The position numbers and the translations under genes are program-made. Below, one piece after another: positions 48,238 through 57,564 of a DNA stretch of 64,000 nt. Each line of letters begins with the position of its first letter. Within the stretch, counting starts at the first letter, position 1. The notes under the pieces are model-generated. The model was given only the letters and a program-made list of their open reading frames with translations. It made no database searches and was not told where the DNA came from. The stretch is from the NCBI GenBank assembly GCA_949318235.1, contig OX439133.1:20289993-20353992 (forward strand), read 5' to 3'. The stretch is from Ecdyonurus torrentis. Lineage: Eukaryota; Arthropoda; Insecta; Ephemeroptera; Heptageniidae.

Positions 48238-49692
48238 TGTAACACTGAACTAATACCTTTGTCTAGGGGTTATATTTTTGGCTCGCTAATCTGGTATATT
48301 CAGGTACAGATAGGGATATAGATGGAAGAACACCAACAAATTTTGTGTGGACCTTTTCGTCTTTTATTTATAATCAGAATGCACACATCAATAAGAAAAT
48401 TAATAAATTCAAGTCAAACAAAAAATATTCAATTTAGAGGAAAATTACGTTAAAAAATATATAGTAGATTCTCTCGTAGTAATCTTACGTGCTCCAGCAG
48501 CAGCTTCCCTTCGTAGAACAAAGTGGATGACTCACGATTTCAAAGTAGTCAGCAAAAGTCCATTTGCTGTATTGTAGAAAGATACGACAAAAAAAATGCA
48601 GTTTCCCAAGACCGGAACCGCTTTCCGCAGAGCTCGTAAGGAGCACCAGCCCAGGCAGCGAAGGCTTACGGAATGGCGTTCCGTCGGCGAGAGCCACAGC
48701 GCTCGCATTGCGCAGACCCACTGGAGTGGGAGGAGAATGGGGGGCGGGGGGGAAATTTGATGCACAAAGTGCATATAATGCATGTTTTACTCATAATTTT
48801 GGCCCTTAAAACCAACATCACACCAAAAAGCATATTTATTTTTAGAATATTCCAGAAAAGATTTTCCTGACAAAATTATACGTAAAATATAAAAAGTTTT
48901 TATATTTTAGGATTGAACAAAAATAAGATTTGTTGGTTTAATTATCAACTTCAAATATCATATTATTTAGTGAAAAATACAATTTAAAACAAACCTATGC
49001 ATAATAAACTCTCATAATAATATACTACTGATCAAATGGCAGCTAAACACTAAAGCATATTTACTTGTAATGCGGCGCGGTGACGTAGCGGCAGGCAGCA
49101 ACAGAGTCCGCTGATGGTGAACCACGGCGGGCAAGCACGCAGCGGTTGCCGGTGGCTGTGACAAACTCTCGTTCAGACTCTCTCCAGACCTATGTTTAGC
49201 CCAAATATATGTGTTTTACATATATAAAAAATGCAACAATTTAACCCTAATGACCTATGCTGATAATAACATTATGCAGTATACCACCCGCGTCCAATTC
49301 CCACGCAAAATAGAACAGCAAAACAGTTGTTACGACTGCGATAGACAGAACATTGTAAAAACGTTTGCACACAAGATTGTTGTGTTATCGTGTTAAATTT
49401 AGACTTCAAACGTCTTATTATCAACCTAAGCTAATAACACTATAATGATATACTTACAGGTAATTGTATGCACTAGTTTTCAAGTATAAAAAGAGGTTTA
49501 TTACGCAAATATCACACTCTGGAAGTTCGACCGAAGCTTCCTCGCTGGAATGCGTCAACGTGAGCCGGCCGCCAGAGAGTGAGCGCCTCTATAGGGAATA
49601 TGTGAACTATTTGCGCGCGGGAGTTTGGTCGAGTGAGACGACGGCAATTTTATTATGTACCATAGAAATCTGATTTATGTCAGATTTTTACA
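48238..49692 (-). repeat. 3' LTR of the inner Ty3/gypsy-like element
   Basis: 1455 bp, with ends TGTAAC...TTTACA on the plus strand giving short TG...CA termini. It is collinear with 57565-59019, and I count about six substitutions between them. Relative to transcription (minus strand) it is the downstream LTR. An AATAAA lies near 48363-48370 and a TATAAAAA near 48895-48902 (minus strand). A GC-rich patch is at 49070-49160. The 60-83-codon frames inside occur in both LTRs and are not called as genes. Confidence 0.9.
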
Positions 49693-49702
49693 ATTCCCCC
49701 CG
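49693..49702 (-). other. Polypurine tract
   Basis: Directly upstream of the 3' LTR in the element's sense: CGGGGGGAAT on the minus strand. This is the expected plus-strand priming site. Confidence 0.75.
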
Positions 49703-49836
49703 TAAAAAATGACATGATGAGGTGAACATAAGTTTTTTGGGGAGAGCGATGTGTCTTTTACTTATATACAGTTACACTTTAAATACGCGTATACAGATAT
49801 ACTTTCGTGCCGCTGATACTGAACGTGATATTAAAA

Positions 49837-49874
<38 letters not shown>

Positions 49875-50072
49875 TGTTGAAGTATGATATTATGAAGTTA
49901 TATATATTTACGTTTTTTACATTACAATTCACATAATTTGTGATACCTGAGAAAAAATTATTAAAAGGAAAAAATATATATTGTTATTTTACAATAATTT
50001 GGATATATTGACACTTCAATATATCATTTGGGAAAAAGAAAATAAAGGTTAAGTTGAATACCAATAATGGGA
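49703..50072 (-). other. 3' untranslated region of the inner element
   Basis: It lies between the ORF4 stop and the polypurine tract, is AT-rich, and carries a T run at 49838-49872. No frame was recognised. Confidence 0.6.
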
Positions 50073-51214
50073 TTATTTTTTAGGTACAATTTTGGGTATT
50101 TTCTTTTCTGGAACGGTACTTTTTTTAGTTTTTTGGGAAGAATGCTTGCTTTTAGAGGTGGAAACATCTTTGACTTTTGTTTCCTGTGTGATAATGGCTT
50201 CATCGGGTTGATTCTTATGATCAGAATTTTGAGGTTTTACTGTGATGTCATTGACTGATGTTTCATTTGTTGAAACGAACAAGGGCGGACGATACAGAAT
50301 TTCTAAAGGATCGCGGTTTGAGAAGTTTTGGCTTTCTGATGTATTATTTTCTTTACCATTGGGAGCTGATGTTGTTGCGATTAGGGTGTTTTCATTAATT
50401 AATGGATTTGGATTATTTTGAGTAGTAGAAGGAGGTTTGAGTGCAGGGTCAAGTTGGGGTGGGAGATCATTTTCTGACTCGGATTCAGAAGTATACATTG
50501 GGGTTTCATTGTTTGATGAATACTGATTATTTTTAGTTAGAATTGCTAATTTGTTCTCTAATGATTCAATTTTTTTAGCTTGCAACATTTGAGTGTTTTG
50601 TAGTTCATAAATACTTTTGAACAGCAAAATTGTGGTATCATTAGATTGGCTCCAAAACTGAATATCAAGTTGTGGGAATGCGGATTGCAACTGAATCATT
50701 TCGTTTTTAGTGAGATTATTTGCGATTTTTATAATTTTAGCTGGAGGTTCATCTGGGTGTGGAGTTTGTGGTTTGGTGATTGGAATTTCCGGTGGAGGGG
50801 TTAGTTCCTTCTCTGGTACACTTGCTGGTGCCGGAGTTTGATGAGTTTTTGGAGGGGGTGGTGAGTGACTTTTTTCTCTTTTTCTGGGCGGGTAGGGTTG
50901 GTAATACGGGTTGTATGGTGGGTAGGGCGGGTAGTACTGTGGCGGATAGGGGGCGTGGTACACCGAGGTGCTTTGAGAGCTGTCGTGTTCTGGGTCCTTT
51001 TTGTATGGACGTTCACTGGTGAGTGGGGTGGGGGTAGTGGATGTTGTTTGTCGATTATCTGACGGATTTGGTGGCAAACTTTTGTTTTCAGGGGGTGCAT
51101 ACGTGGTATCCAACAGTGATGGTGGGTGTCGGAAATATGCTTCCTCATCCTCAGCTGGTTGGTACTGTGCCCTGTGTTGCCTGGGAGTATAATTTTTCCC
51201 TGTGTATTTTGACA
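50073..51214 (-). CDS. ORF4 of the inner element, Pro/Lys-rich protein of unknown function
   Basis: An open frame of about 380 codons lies downstream of pol, where env or accessory genes sit in some LTR elements. I do not recognise it. The N-terminal 160 residues are rich in Pro, Tyr and Thr, with a PPY-rich stretch near 88-110 and a basic KREK patch. Residues about 195-229 look like a short coiled coil. The C-terminus is Ser/Lys-rich and basic. No signal peptide, transmembrane segment or cleavage site is visible, so it is not a typical envelope. No AUG occurs before codon about 173. The frame opens 10 nt after an in-frame TGA and at TTATTTTCAG on the minus strand, with CTAAT 18 nt upstream, i.e. 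a plausible 3' splice site. Expression from a spliced mRNA is inferred. Pol cannot frameshift into it because that TGA intervenes. Confidence 0.75.
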
Positions 51215-51240
51215 CTGAAAATAATCAAACAATTAGTCAC
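51213..51240 (-). promoter_or_regulatory. Candidate 3' splice site at the start of ORF4
   Basis: Minus-strand CTAAT (overlapping the pol stop codon) is followed by a T-rich tract and CAG, with AG at 51216-51215. ORF4 is open from here on. Candidate donors (GTAAGA starting at 57510, GTGAGT starting at 57862, both minus strand) exist, but none can be chosen from sequence alone. Confidence 0.45.
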
Positions 51241-54200
51241 AATAACGCGCAGGCTTTTTAATTTTACGCTTTTCGAGTGGTGTGTGTTGGTCATGAGGGT
51301 CAACATCAGCTTGATTGGGTAGGTTTTGGTCATCAGAAGCCCAGGGGGGTTTTGGATTGTGTACTTTCAGTTGGTCCGCGTTGCGCTTGCCGGCGTTCTC
51401 ATTACGTAATGTGCGAAGTTCGTAGGTGTTGGGACCAATTCTTTTGTGTATAATGAAGGGGCCTTCATATGGAGGATTGAGGCTACTAGCGATACCTTTC
51501 GCGGCGTCACTGAGTATGTTAGTTTGTCGCCACACTAATTCACCTTCTTCTAAGGGATTGGGCTGTCGGGCAGCGTTATAGCGCTCCGATCTGGACTCTT
51601 TACATTTTTGTATATTATATGTAGCGATGTCAATGGCGTTTTGGAGGTCAATTTTTAATTTTTGTGCATAAGACACAGTTTTATCATTAGTGAAGTCGGG
51701 GATTATGGCGTTGGGGTTGATGGTAAATGGGGAGTTTAATTCGCGTCCGAAATGGAGCATTGAAGGGGTGAGGGAAGTGGTTTCATTAGGCGCAGTACGG
51801 AGGGCATAGCACAGGGCGGGTAAGTGGCGGTCCCAATGCTTGTGAATTTCTGCATAAGCTTTTATGCACTGTTTTATCGTTCGTATATAGCGTTCAGAGG
51901 GGTTACCTTGGGGTCGATACGCGACGATTTTTTTATGGGTTATATTTAATTCTTCGCAAGCTTTGGTCCATGCTTTGCTAATGTACTGGGGACCATTGTC
52001 AGTACGTATTTGGGACATGAAACCATTTCTACAACAGTAATCAACCAATTTTTCTACTATGACGCGAGATGTGGCAGTTTTTATAGGGTATATTTCGACG
52101 TACTTTGAAAAGTCGTCAACGAGGATGAGGGCGTGTTGATTACCTTTTGATGATGATGGAAGGGGTCCGAAGAGGTCTGCACTGACCGCAACTCCAGGGG
52201 CGCATGTGGTTTGAGTGGACATATAACCAAATGGTTTTTTGTTGGCTGGTTTAATGCGTTGGCAAATTTGGCAACCACGGATGTAATCTTGTATGTCTTT
52301 TAACATACCATGCCAAGTATATGTTTGTTTCACTCTCGCTGTGGTTTTGCGAATGCCTAAGTGGCCGCTGAGGATATGGTCATGCATTGCACGTAAAACT
52401 GCATTGCGTAAATTAGGAGGGACTACAAGCCATTTTTCGTTGTTTTGACCTTTTTTATACAACACACTATTTTCGTTGAATTCATATACATTTTTTACTT
52501 TTTTATCATTTTGGGAGAGTAAGGTCATGACATTAAGAATGGTGGGGTCTGCTTTTTTTGCTGCGCGCCACTCGTCATGTGAAGTGGGCAATTCAGGGTG
52601 CATGATTTGTTGAGTGGCCATACATTGGAGCGTAGGTGTGCTATTTTCATCGTAGTTAGCACAATTTTCTTGGGATTTTGTTTGTGCATCACAAAATAGT
52701 GAGTCTAAATTAAGGGAGTCAATATCTTCATCATACATATTTTGGTACTTTTCAATGCTATTACAACGTTTGCAGGAATGAGCAAGTGATGGGGGATTAC
52801 TTTCGTAGTTTTTGAATTTTAGTTTAGTCTCACCTGGGGGGTCGTTGATGGGGAGTAAGTCGTCTTCGAGCCGATTGAAAATTTCAGGGTCACTACCACA
52901 GGGAGCTCGTGAGAGTGCGTCAGCCACGGACATTGTGCGGCCTGGTCTGTGCTCTATAGTGAGGTCCATGCCCATTAGTCGAAGTGCCCATCTGCGAATA
53001 CGGCCAGATGGTTCTTCTATGGTCATGATATTTTTAAGGGCTGCATGGTCTGTCCATACAGTGCAATGTTGATACGCGATATAATGTTTGAATTTAACTA
53101 AGCTATTAACAAGACTGAGGCATTCTAATTCTGTGATGCAGTAATTAGATTCGGCTTTTGATAAGGTGCGACTTGTGAATGCAACGGGACGTAAGCCTTT
53201 TTCTCCTTGTTGTAATAATACAGCACCGATGCCCTCTGTAGATGCATCGCATTGTATAATGAACTCTTGGTCCATTTTGGGTAGCATGAGGCACGTGTCT
53301 GCTGTGAGGGCAGCGCAAAGGGAATCAAATGAACTTTGTTGTAGGGAGGACCATTTCCATGTGTTTTCTTTGCGTAGTAGTAATGTGAGGGGTTTAGCAA
53401 GAAGTTGAAAGTTGTATATATAATGCCTAAAAAATCCTATCATACCTAAAAATTGTTGTATATTTTTTCTTGATTTGGGGAGGGGATAGTTATTTATGGC
53501 AATAACTTTGTCGGGGTTGGGTTTAATGGAGCCATGTGATATTATGTTGCCTAGTAATTTTACTTCTTTACAGCACAATTGGACCTTGGAGGGGTTTATA
53601 GTGATGCCAGCTTTAGATAGACGTGACAGGACTTCTTCGACGTGGAAAGCGTGTGTTTTTGCGTCAGGGGAATATATTATCAAATCATCAATAAAGGGAA
53701 TTACATAGTTATATGCTATACCATCTAGAATTTTATGCATGATACGTTGAAATATGAACGTGGCGGGTTTTATACCTAAGGGCATTCGTTTGTAACGAAA
53801 ACAACCACGATGAGGAGTAATGAATGCAGTTATGTCTCTACATTCTGGTTTTATTTCAAGTTTGTGATAGCCAGAGCTTAAATCAATGACTGTGTACACT
53901 GCACTGTTACCCATTTGAGAGTATATGTAATCTAACCTTGGTATTTCAAACATTAATGATTTGATAATATAGTTATTTATGGGACGATAATTAATAATTA
54001 ATCTCCAATTTGGGGGAAAACCTTTTTGTTGTTTCTTTTTTAATAATACTGAACAGCATGCCCATAAGTTGGTAAAGCATGGTTCAATGATATCATTTTC
54101 AATATCATTGTCTAAATGTTGGTCCATTATATCAAGTTTGGCACGTGTTGCAGGGCGGGAGCGAGCACGAAAAGGGGTGGCATTGGGGTCGACTTCAAAC

Positions 54201-55126
54201 TCACATTGATAATCTTTTATTTTACCAGGCTTACTTGAAAATAAACCTCTATGCATAAATCGTTGTAATATTTTTTTCATACGTGTTTTGTCTTCGTAGC
54301 TACCTTCGACCTTGGATATGATTGACTCGAGCCAGTTGTTGTTGACTTCAACATTATAGCATGAAAATATGTCAGAGGGCTTTGCGAATGGAACAATCTC
54401 TTGTTCTTCGTTACCAATGGTCCAACCATTTTCTGCTATATTTAAGTTTAGTTTTGTGGCACGCATAAAGTCGCGTCCTAGAATGACTGCTTTGTTTAGG
54501 CCAGGGAGTTCGAAGAAGCGTTGTTTTCTAGAGTTAATTGCCCATGTAAAATTAATAGTTGTCATTTGTTTTATTTGTGATGAACCTTGAGCTAAATTGA
54601 GGGGGATATTGACGTCTTTGAATTTAAAATTACGAGCACGTAATTCTTTTGCTATATCTTCGCCTATAAAACAATGACTTGAGCCACTGTCTAACAGTGC
54701 TAATTTTTCTTTGCCGAGTATTTTTATTATAATTAAGGGTTTGTCACTTTTAATAGGAACGTTTGTGACGTTTTCTTTTTCACCAATAATATTGGGTTCG
54801 TCGAGTTGTAAATTATTAATTTCTGCGAGGACATTTTTCCACTTGTCAGTTTCAATTGTGATACTTGAGGGGAGAGGAACATTTTTATTTACATGTAGGC
54901 TTGGGTTGGGAGGTTGCTCCAAGTTTTGACCTTGTGCAAGGAGACGTTTGATACGTTTATTATTTCTATAACGTCTATTTTTCATCGTCTTACGCCGATG
55001 ACGTAAATATTTCTCACGACGTGCGTTATATTCATTGATGAAGGATATGATAGATTGCAAATGTCTTTTCTCTTTAAGAGCGTCTCCCTCGCGAAACCAT
55101 TTTAGTTTTGCGAGGGGTCGTGGGGG
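51233..55126 (-). CDS. pol: Pol polyprotein: protease, reverse transcriptase, RNase H, integrase
   Basis: Numbered from the TTG at 55060 (1275 codons). Aspartic protease: DSGS at 124-127. Reverse transcriptase: about 270-520, with VID at 391-393 and FIDD at 456-459 as the catalytic aspartates. RNase H: D605 (CDAS), E645, D671 (TDH) and D714 (VADALS). Integrase: zinc-binding H895/H900/C930/C933, then catalytic D962, D1021 and E1056. The last pair has 34 residues between them, one fewer than usual because the text reads GNPSE where many elements have GNGQVE-like spacing. The order PR-RT-RH-IN is that of Ty3/gypsy elements. No AUG initiates the frame. It is open back to 55126, where it joins gag by a -1 shift, so it is made as a Gag-Pol fusion. 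All domains are uninterrupted, so the copy looks coding-competent. The stop is TAA at 51235-51233. Confidence 0.93.
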   Translation of the reverse strand, partial: PPRPLAKLKWFREGDALKEKRHLQSIISFINEYNARREKYLRHRRKTMKNRRYRNNKRIKRLLAQGQNLEQPPNPSLHVNKNVPLPSSITIETDKWKNVLAEINNLQLDEPNIIGEKENVTNVPIKSDKPLIIIKILGKEKLALLDSGSSHCFIGEDIAKELRARNFKFKDVNIPLNLAQGSSQIKQMTTINFTWAINSRKQRFFELPGLNKAVILGRDFMRATKLNLNIAENGWTIGNEEQEIVPFAKPSDIFSCYNVEVNNNWLESIISKVEGSYEDKTRMKKILQRFMHRGLFSSKPGKIKDYQCEFEVDPNATPFRARSRPATRAKLDIMDQHLDNDIENDIIEPCFTNLWACCSVLLKKKQQKGFPPNWRLIINYRPINNYIIKSLMFEIPRLDYIYSQMGNSAVYTVIDLSSGYHKLEIKPECRDITAFITPHRGCFRYKRMPLGIKPATFIFQRIMHKILDGIAYNYVIPFIDDLIIYSPDAKTHAFHVEEVLSRLSKAGITINPSKVQLCCKEVKLLGNIISHGSIKPNPDKVIAINNYPLPKSRKNIQQFLGMIGFFRHYIYNFQLLAKPLTLLLRKENTWKWSSLQQSSFDSLCAALTADTCLMLPKMDQEFIIQCDASTEGIGAVLLQQGEKGLRPVAFTSRTLSKAESNYCITELECLSLVNSLVKFKHYIAYQHCTVWTDHAALKNIMTIEEPSGRIRRWALRLMGMDLTIEHRPGRTMSVADALSRAPCGSDPEIFNRLEDDLLPINDPPGETKLKFKNYESNPPSLAHSCKRCNSIEKYQNMYDEDIDSLNLDSLFCDAQTKSQENCANYDENSTPTLQCMATQQIMHPELPTSHDEWRAAKKADPTILNVMTLLSQNDKKVKNVYEFNENSVLYKKGQNNEKWLVVPPNLRNAVLRAMHDHILSGHLGIRKTTARVKQTYTWHGMLKDIQDYIRGCQICQRIKPANKKPFGYMSTQTTCAPGVAVSADLFGPLPSSSKGNQHALILVDDFSKYVEIYPIKTATSRVIVEKLVDYCCRNGFMSQIRTDNGPQYISKAWTKACEELNITHKKIVAYRPQGNPSERYIRTIKQCIKAYAEIHKHWDRHLPALCYALRTAPNETTSLTPSMLHFGRELNSPFTINPNAIIPDFTNDKTVSYAQKLKIDLQNAIDIATYNIQKCKESRSERYNAARQPNPLEEGELVWRQTNILSDAAKGIASSLNPPYEGPFIIHKRIGPNTYELRTLRNENAGKRNADQLKVHNPKPPWASDDQNLPNQADVDPHDQHTPLEKRKIKKPARYCD

Positions 55127-55132
55127 TTTTTT
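55086..55132 (-). promoter_or_regulatory. Programmed -1 ribosomal frameshift signal (gag to pol)
   Basis: The heptamer A AAA AAC at 55132-55126 is in the gag frame (codons CCA AAA AAC). After a 9-nt spacer the strand folds into a stem: CCCTCGCAAAAC (55116-55105) pairs with GTTTCGCGAGGG (55097-55086), 12 positions with one A.C mismatch, around a 7-nt loop. The gag stop TAA overlaps the base of the loop. Slipping back one base enters the frame that is open into pol. The heptamer type and spacing match known retroviral -1 sites. Confidence 0.85.
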
Positions 55133-56730
55133 GGGTTGCCATCTCTTGGACGACGGTTGGGGCAGTCACGGGCTAAATGATTTAGGCCTTGACACCTATA
55201 ACAAATTATAGGTTGAGGTGCGCGTTGTTGTTGTCTTTGTTGTGGGAACCCGCGTGGAGCAGGGTTATCTCGGCGTGGAGGTTGGGGTGGTGGTGGGGGG
55301 TTGGGTGGTTGCGGTGGTGGCATGGGTCTACTCATTAATGGGTCAAGCGCCGCGAGGCTTACTTGGGCCGCAGCACCATGTGCTGGTTGTTGATGAGGGG
55401 CTTGAGGTCTATGATTGTTATCATAAGCGAGGGAGGGTTCAACAAACTGTGCAGGCGGTGGTGGGCGTACATACAAGCGTGATTGTAGGACTGCGTCTTG
55501 TATGCGATGAGCTTCCATTGATAATTCACGAAGTGAATTGTAAGTGCGACCATAAGTATATTGCCTATAAGCAGGGTGCATTTGTGACAAGACTCTATTT
55601 ACTTTGTCCGCTTCCGCATAATTTCCATCTAGCCGACGGTAATATTCAGCGATGGCTTGGACATAAGAGGAGAGGGGCTCATCTGGGTCTTGGGTGCGTA
55701 AATCTAGATCACGTAATAGACGTTGTCTGTACGTGTAAGAAGCGAATTCTGATAGGAAGAGAGCTTTGAATTCTAACCACGTTGCTATATTATTATGGAG
55801 TGACCACCATCTTGATGCTTCGCCTTCAAGTGCGAGTGGCATGTGAGATTGTAGTAAGCTATCTGGGATACGACGTATAGAATGAGCATACCTTTCAAAT
55901 TCCGCTAAGAAATCTGATGGTGACTTGTGATTACTTCTGCCTGTGTATCTAGGCATTGGTAAATTTGGCATGGGTTCATGTTGGAATTGTGGTGGTAAAT
56001 AATACGTGTATGGAGGTAGATTACCTTGGAAAGCTTGTGGATGTCCATAAAATGGTAGTGGTGCAAAGAATGGTGTTTGTTGTGGCATATATTGTTGAAA
56101 TGGTGGTTGTGGTGGAGCTTGTTGTGCTGGTAATTGTTGTGGTTGCTGTGGTTGAGCCTGCGGTTGCTGTGGTTGAACCTGTGGTTGAACCTGTGGTTGA
56201 ACCTGTGGCTGCTGTGGTATAAATGGTTGAAATGGTATTTGTGGTGGAGCTTGTTGTGCTGGTAATTGTTGTGGTTGCTGTGGTTGAACCTGTGGTTGAA
56301 CCTGTGGCTGCTGTGGTATAAATGGTTGAAATGGTATTTGTGGTGGAGCTTGTTGTGCTGGTAATTGTTGTGGTTGCTGTGGTTGAGCCTGCGGTTGCTG
56401 TGGTTGAACCTGTGGTTGAACCTGTGGTTGAACCTGTGGTTGAACCTGTGGTTGAACCTGTGGTTGCTGTGGTATAAATGGTTGAAATGGCATATATGGT
56501 TGGAATGGTGGTTGTGGTGGATGCGGTGGTGGTAGTGATTGTTGTGGTTGCTGTGGTTGCAATGGTGTATGAATTGGGGCGGACGGTACATGTGTGTTAT
56601 ACGTGGACGTATTGAATCGTGCGGGCGCTGTAATTGACGAGGGTACAGTTGGTGGCACGTTAAATATTGGTGAAGGTACGTGTGCAATTTGCGGGACTTG
56701 TACTTGCACCTGGGGTGGGTTGAGGGCCAT
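55102..56730 (-). CDS. gag: Gag polyprotein of the inner element
   Basis: 542 codons. The start is the first ATG after an in-frame TGA (56736-56734). Residues 1-260 are very rich in Gln and Pro, with QPQVQPQV-type repeats (about 86-205) encoded by a tandem minisatellite. Residues about 272-420 form a retrotransposon gag (capsid-like) domain, recognisable by SDFLAEFERYA and ALEGEASRWWS followed by an SYVQAIAEYYRRL helix. A single CCHC knuckle, CYRCQGLNHLARDC, is at 510-523, near the C-terminus. Gag would assemble the particle and bind the genomic RNA. The frame ends in TAA directly downstream of the frameshift heptamer. It overlaps the end of ORF1 by 71 nt in the +1 frame. It is uninterrupted in this copy. 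Confidence 0.9.
   Translation of the reverse strand: MALNPPQVQVQVPQIAHVPSPIFNVPPTVPSSITAPARFNTSTYNTHVPSAPIHTPLQPQQPQQSLPPPHPPQPPFQPYMPFQPFIPQQPQVQPQVQPQVQPQVQPQVQPQQPQAQPQQPQQLPAQQAPPQIPFQPFIPQQPQVQPQVQPQQPQQLPAQQAPPQIPFQPFIPQQPQVQPQVQPQVQPQQPQAQPQQPQQLPAQQAPPQPPFQQYMPQQTPFFAPLPFYGHPQAFQGNLPPYTYYLPPQFQHEPMPNLPMPRYTGRSNHKSPSDFLAEFERYAHSIRRIPDSLLQSHMPLALEGEASRWWSLHNNIATWLEFKALFLSEFASYTYRQRLLRDLDLRTQDPDEPLSSYVQAIAEYYRRLDGNYAEADKVNRVLSQMHPAYRQYTYGRTYNSLRELSMEAHRIQDAVLQSRLYVRPPPPAQFVEPSLAYDNNHRPQAPHQQPAHGAAAQVSLAALDPLMSRPMPPPQPPNPPPPPQPPRRDNPAPRGFPQQRQQQRAPQPIICYRCQGLNHLARDCPNRRPRDGNPKNPHDPSQN
56115..56475 (-). repeat. Minisatellite inside gag
   Basis: A unit of roughly 110-130 bp containing TGGTGGAGCTTGTTGTGCTG is present three times, with variable numbers of the 12-bp sub-unit GGTTGAACCTGT between. 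It encodes the Gln/Pro repeats, and all copies keep the frame. Confidence 0.85.
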
Positions 56731-57193
56731 GGGTCAATAATTCATGGAGACGTTGTTGGGTTGTGGCGATATTGGCTTGCCACTGTTGCACTGGGTCATT
56801 ACTACTCCCAGGATATACATTACTTGCACCAGCATTTGTGCTATGCACGTGTGTCGTGGTGATGGGGGTGGGTGTGGAATGTGTAGTAGTCGTGGTGCTA
56901 TGCAACGAAGCTGGGGTTGAAACTGACAAGGGAACACTAAACAAAGTATTTACATTTGTTCTTACATTTAAAATACTTGACGATACAATTGGAATAAAAT
57001 TATTATTAAAACCGCTGCCCTGCGAATGTGGACCTGCAGGTGTCACGTTGGAAGTAGTAACTGTCACAACGCCTCTACCAATTGCCATGGTACTCGTGGT
57101 GGGGTTTAATTCTGATTCGGGTTCAGAATCGCTTGATTCAGGGTTCCCAGGGTTGGACCTGGTTTCGTATCTTCTTCTTTTACGGTCGGCCAT
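56660..57193 (-). CDS. ORF1 of the inner element, Ser/Thr-rich protein of unknown function
   Basis: 177 codons, the first open frame after the 5' LTR. The start ATG lies in AAAATGG, a good initiation context. The N-terminus is basic (MADRKRRRYETRS) and is followed by an acidic Ser/Glu patch (about 16-30). A Thr/Ser-rich middle with THSTPTPITTTHVHST follows, then a helix-like WQANIATTQQRLHELL. I recognise no domain. Gag starts inside its last 71 nt, in the +1 frame. It may be a separate leader protein, or an N-terminal Gag extension joined by a +1 shift or separated by an indel in this copy. No second copy is available to decide. Confidence 0.65.
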   Translation of the reverse strand: MADRKRRRYETRSNPGNPESSDSEPESELNPTTSTMAIGRGVVTVTTSNVTPAGPHSQGSGFNNNFIPIVSSSILNVRTNVNTLFSVPLSVSTPASLHSTTTTTHSTPTPITTTHVHSTNAGASNVYPGSSNDPVQQWQANIATTQQRLHELLTHGPQPTPGASTSPANCTRTFTNI

Positions 57194-57255
57194 TTTGTGA
57201 CACTATATGTGCACGTGTGGCTATTATTTTATTTGACAAGCGTGAGGAATGTGGT

Positions 57256-57290
<35 letters not shown>

Positions 57291-57564
57291 GAGATAAAAA
57301 TATTTATGCAATGCACACGAGGTACATGAAATATTTTGTGGGAAGCGTGAACGAGAGAAACAAGAATGAAATTTTTAGTTTGGGCCACGTGGTGAGATAT
57401 TCGTGGAATGTGCGTGGAATGTGCTCGAAAAGACGTATTATATATGGCGTAGATTTTTTTTTTTTTTTTTTTTTTTTTTTGAAAATGGGAAAATTACCGT
57501 GTGTTCTTACGAATAAATTTGGGGTGGGTGGGTGGGTGTTTAGACCGGCCGAGATCCCCACTTC
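57194..57564 (-). other. 5' leader of the inner element
   Basis: It contains two homopolymer tracts (57258-57288 and 57450-57480) and a GTAAGA donor-like site starting at 57510 on the minus strand. No frame was recognised. Confidence 0.6.
57545..57564 (-). other. Candidate primer-binding site of the inner element
   Basis: On the minus strand the LTR end is followed by GAAG and then TGGGGATCTCGGCCGG (57560-57545), which begins TGG as complements of tRNA CCA ends do. I cannot name the tRNA. An alternative is pairing through CAGAAGTGGG, which equals an internal stretch of the usual tRNA-Leu primer site. Confidence 0.4.

Noticed and set aside
48485..48870. Frames of 65-83 codons, identical copies at 57812-58197
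   Set aside because: They lie inside the two LTRs, overlap each other on both strands, and show no domain; they are present twice only because the LTR is.
50073..51214. ORF4 as a retroviral envelope gene
   Set aside because: No signal peptide, transmembrane segment, cleavage motif or Cys pattern is visible; only its position is envelope-like.
50801..51232. 143-codon His/Thr/Pro-rich frame overlapping ORF4
   Set aside because: It is an alternative frame of the Pro-rich 5' part of ORF4; shorter and without independent support.
55905..56687. 260-codon His/Asn-rich minus-strand frame and the plus-strand frames at 55218-55769 and 56763-57200
   Set aside because: They are shadow frames of gag and ORF1; the gag frame alone contains the gag domain and zinc knuckle.
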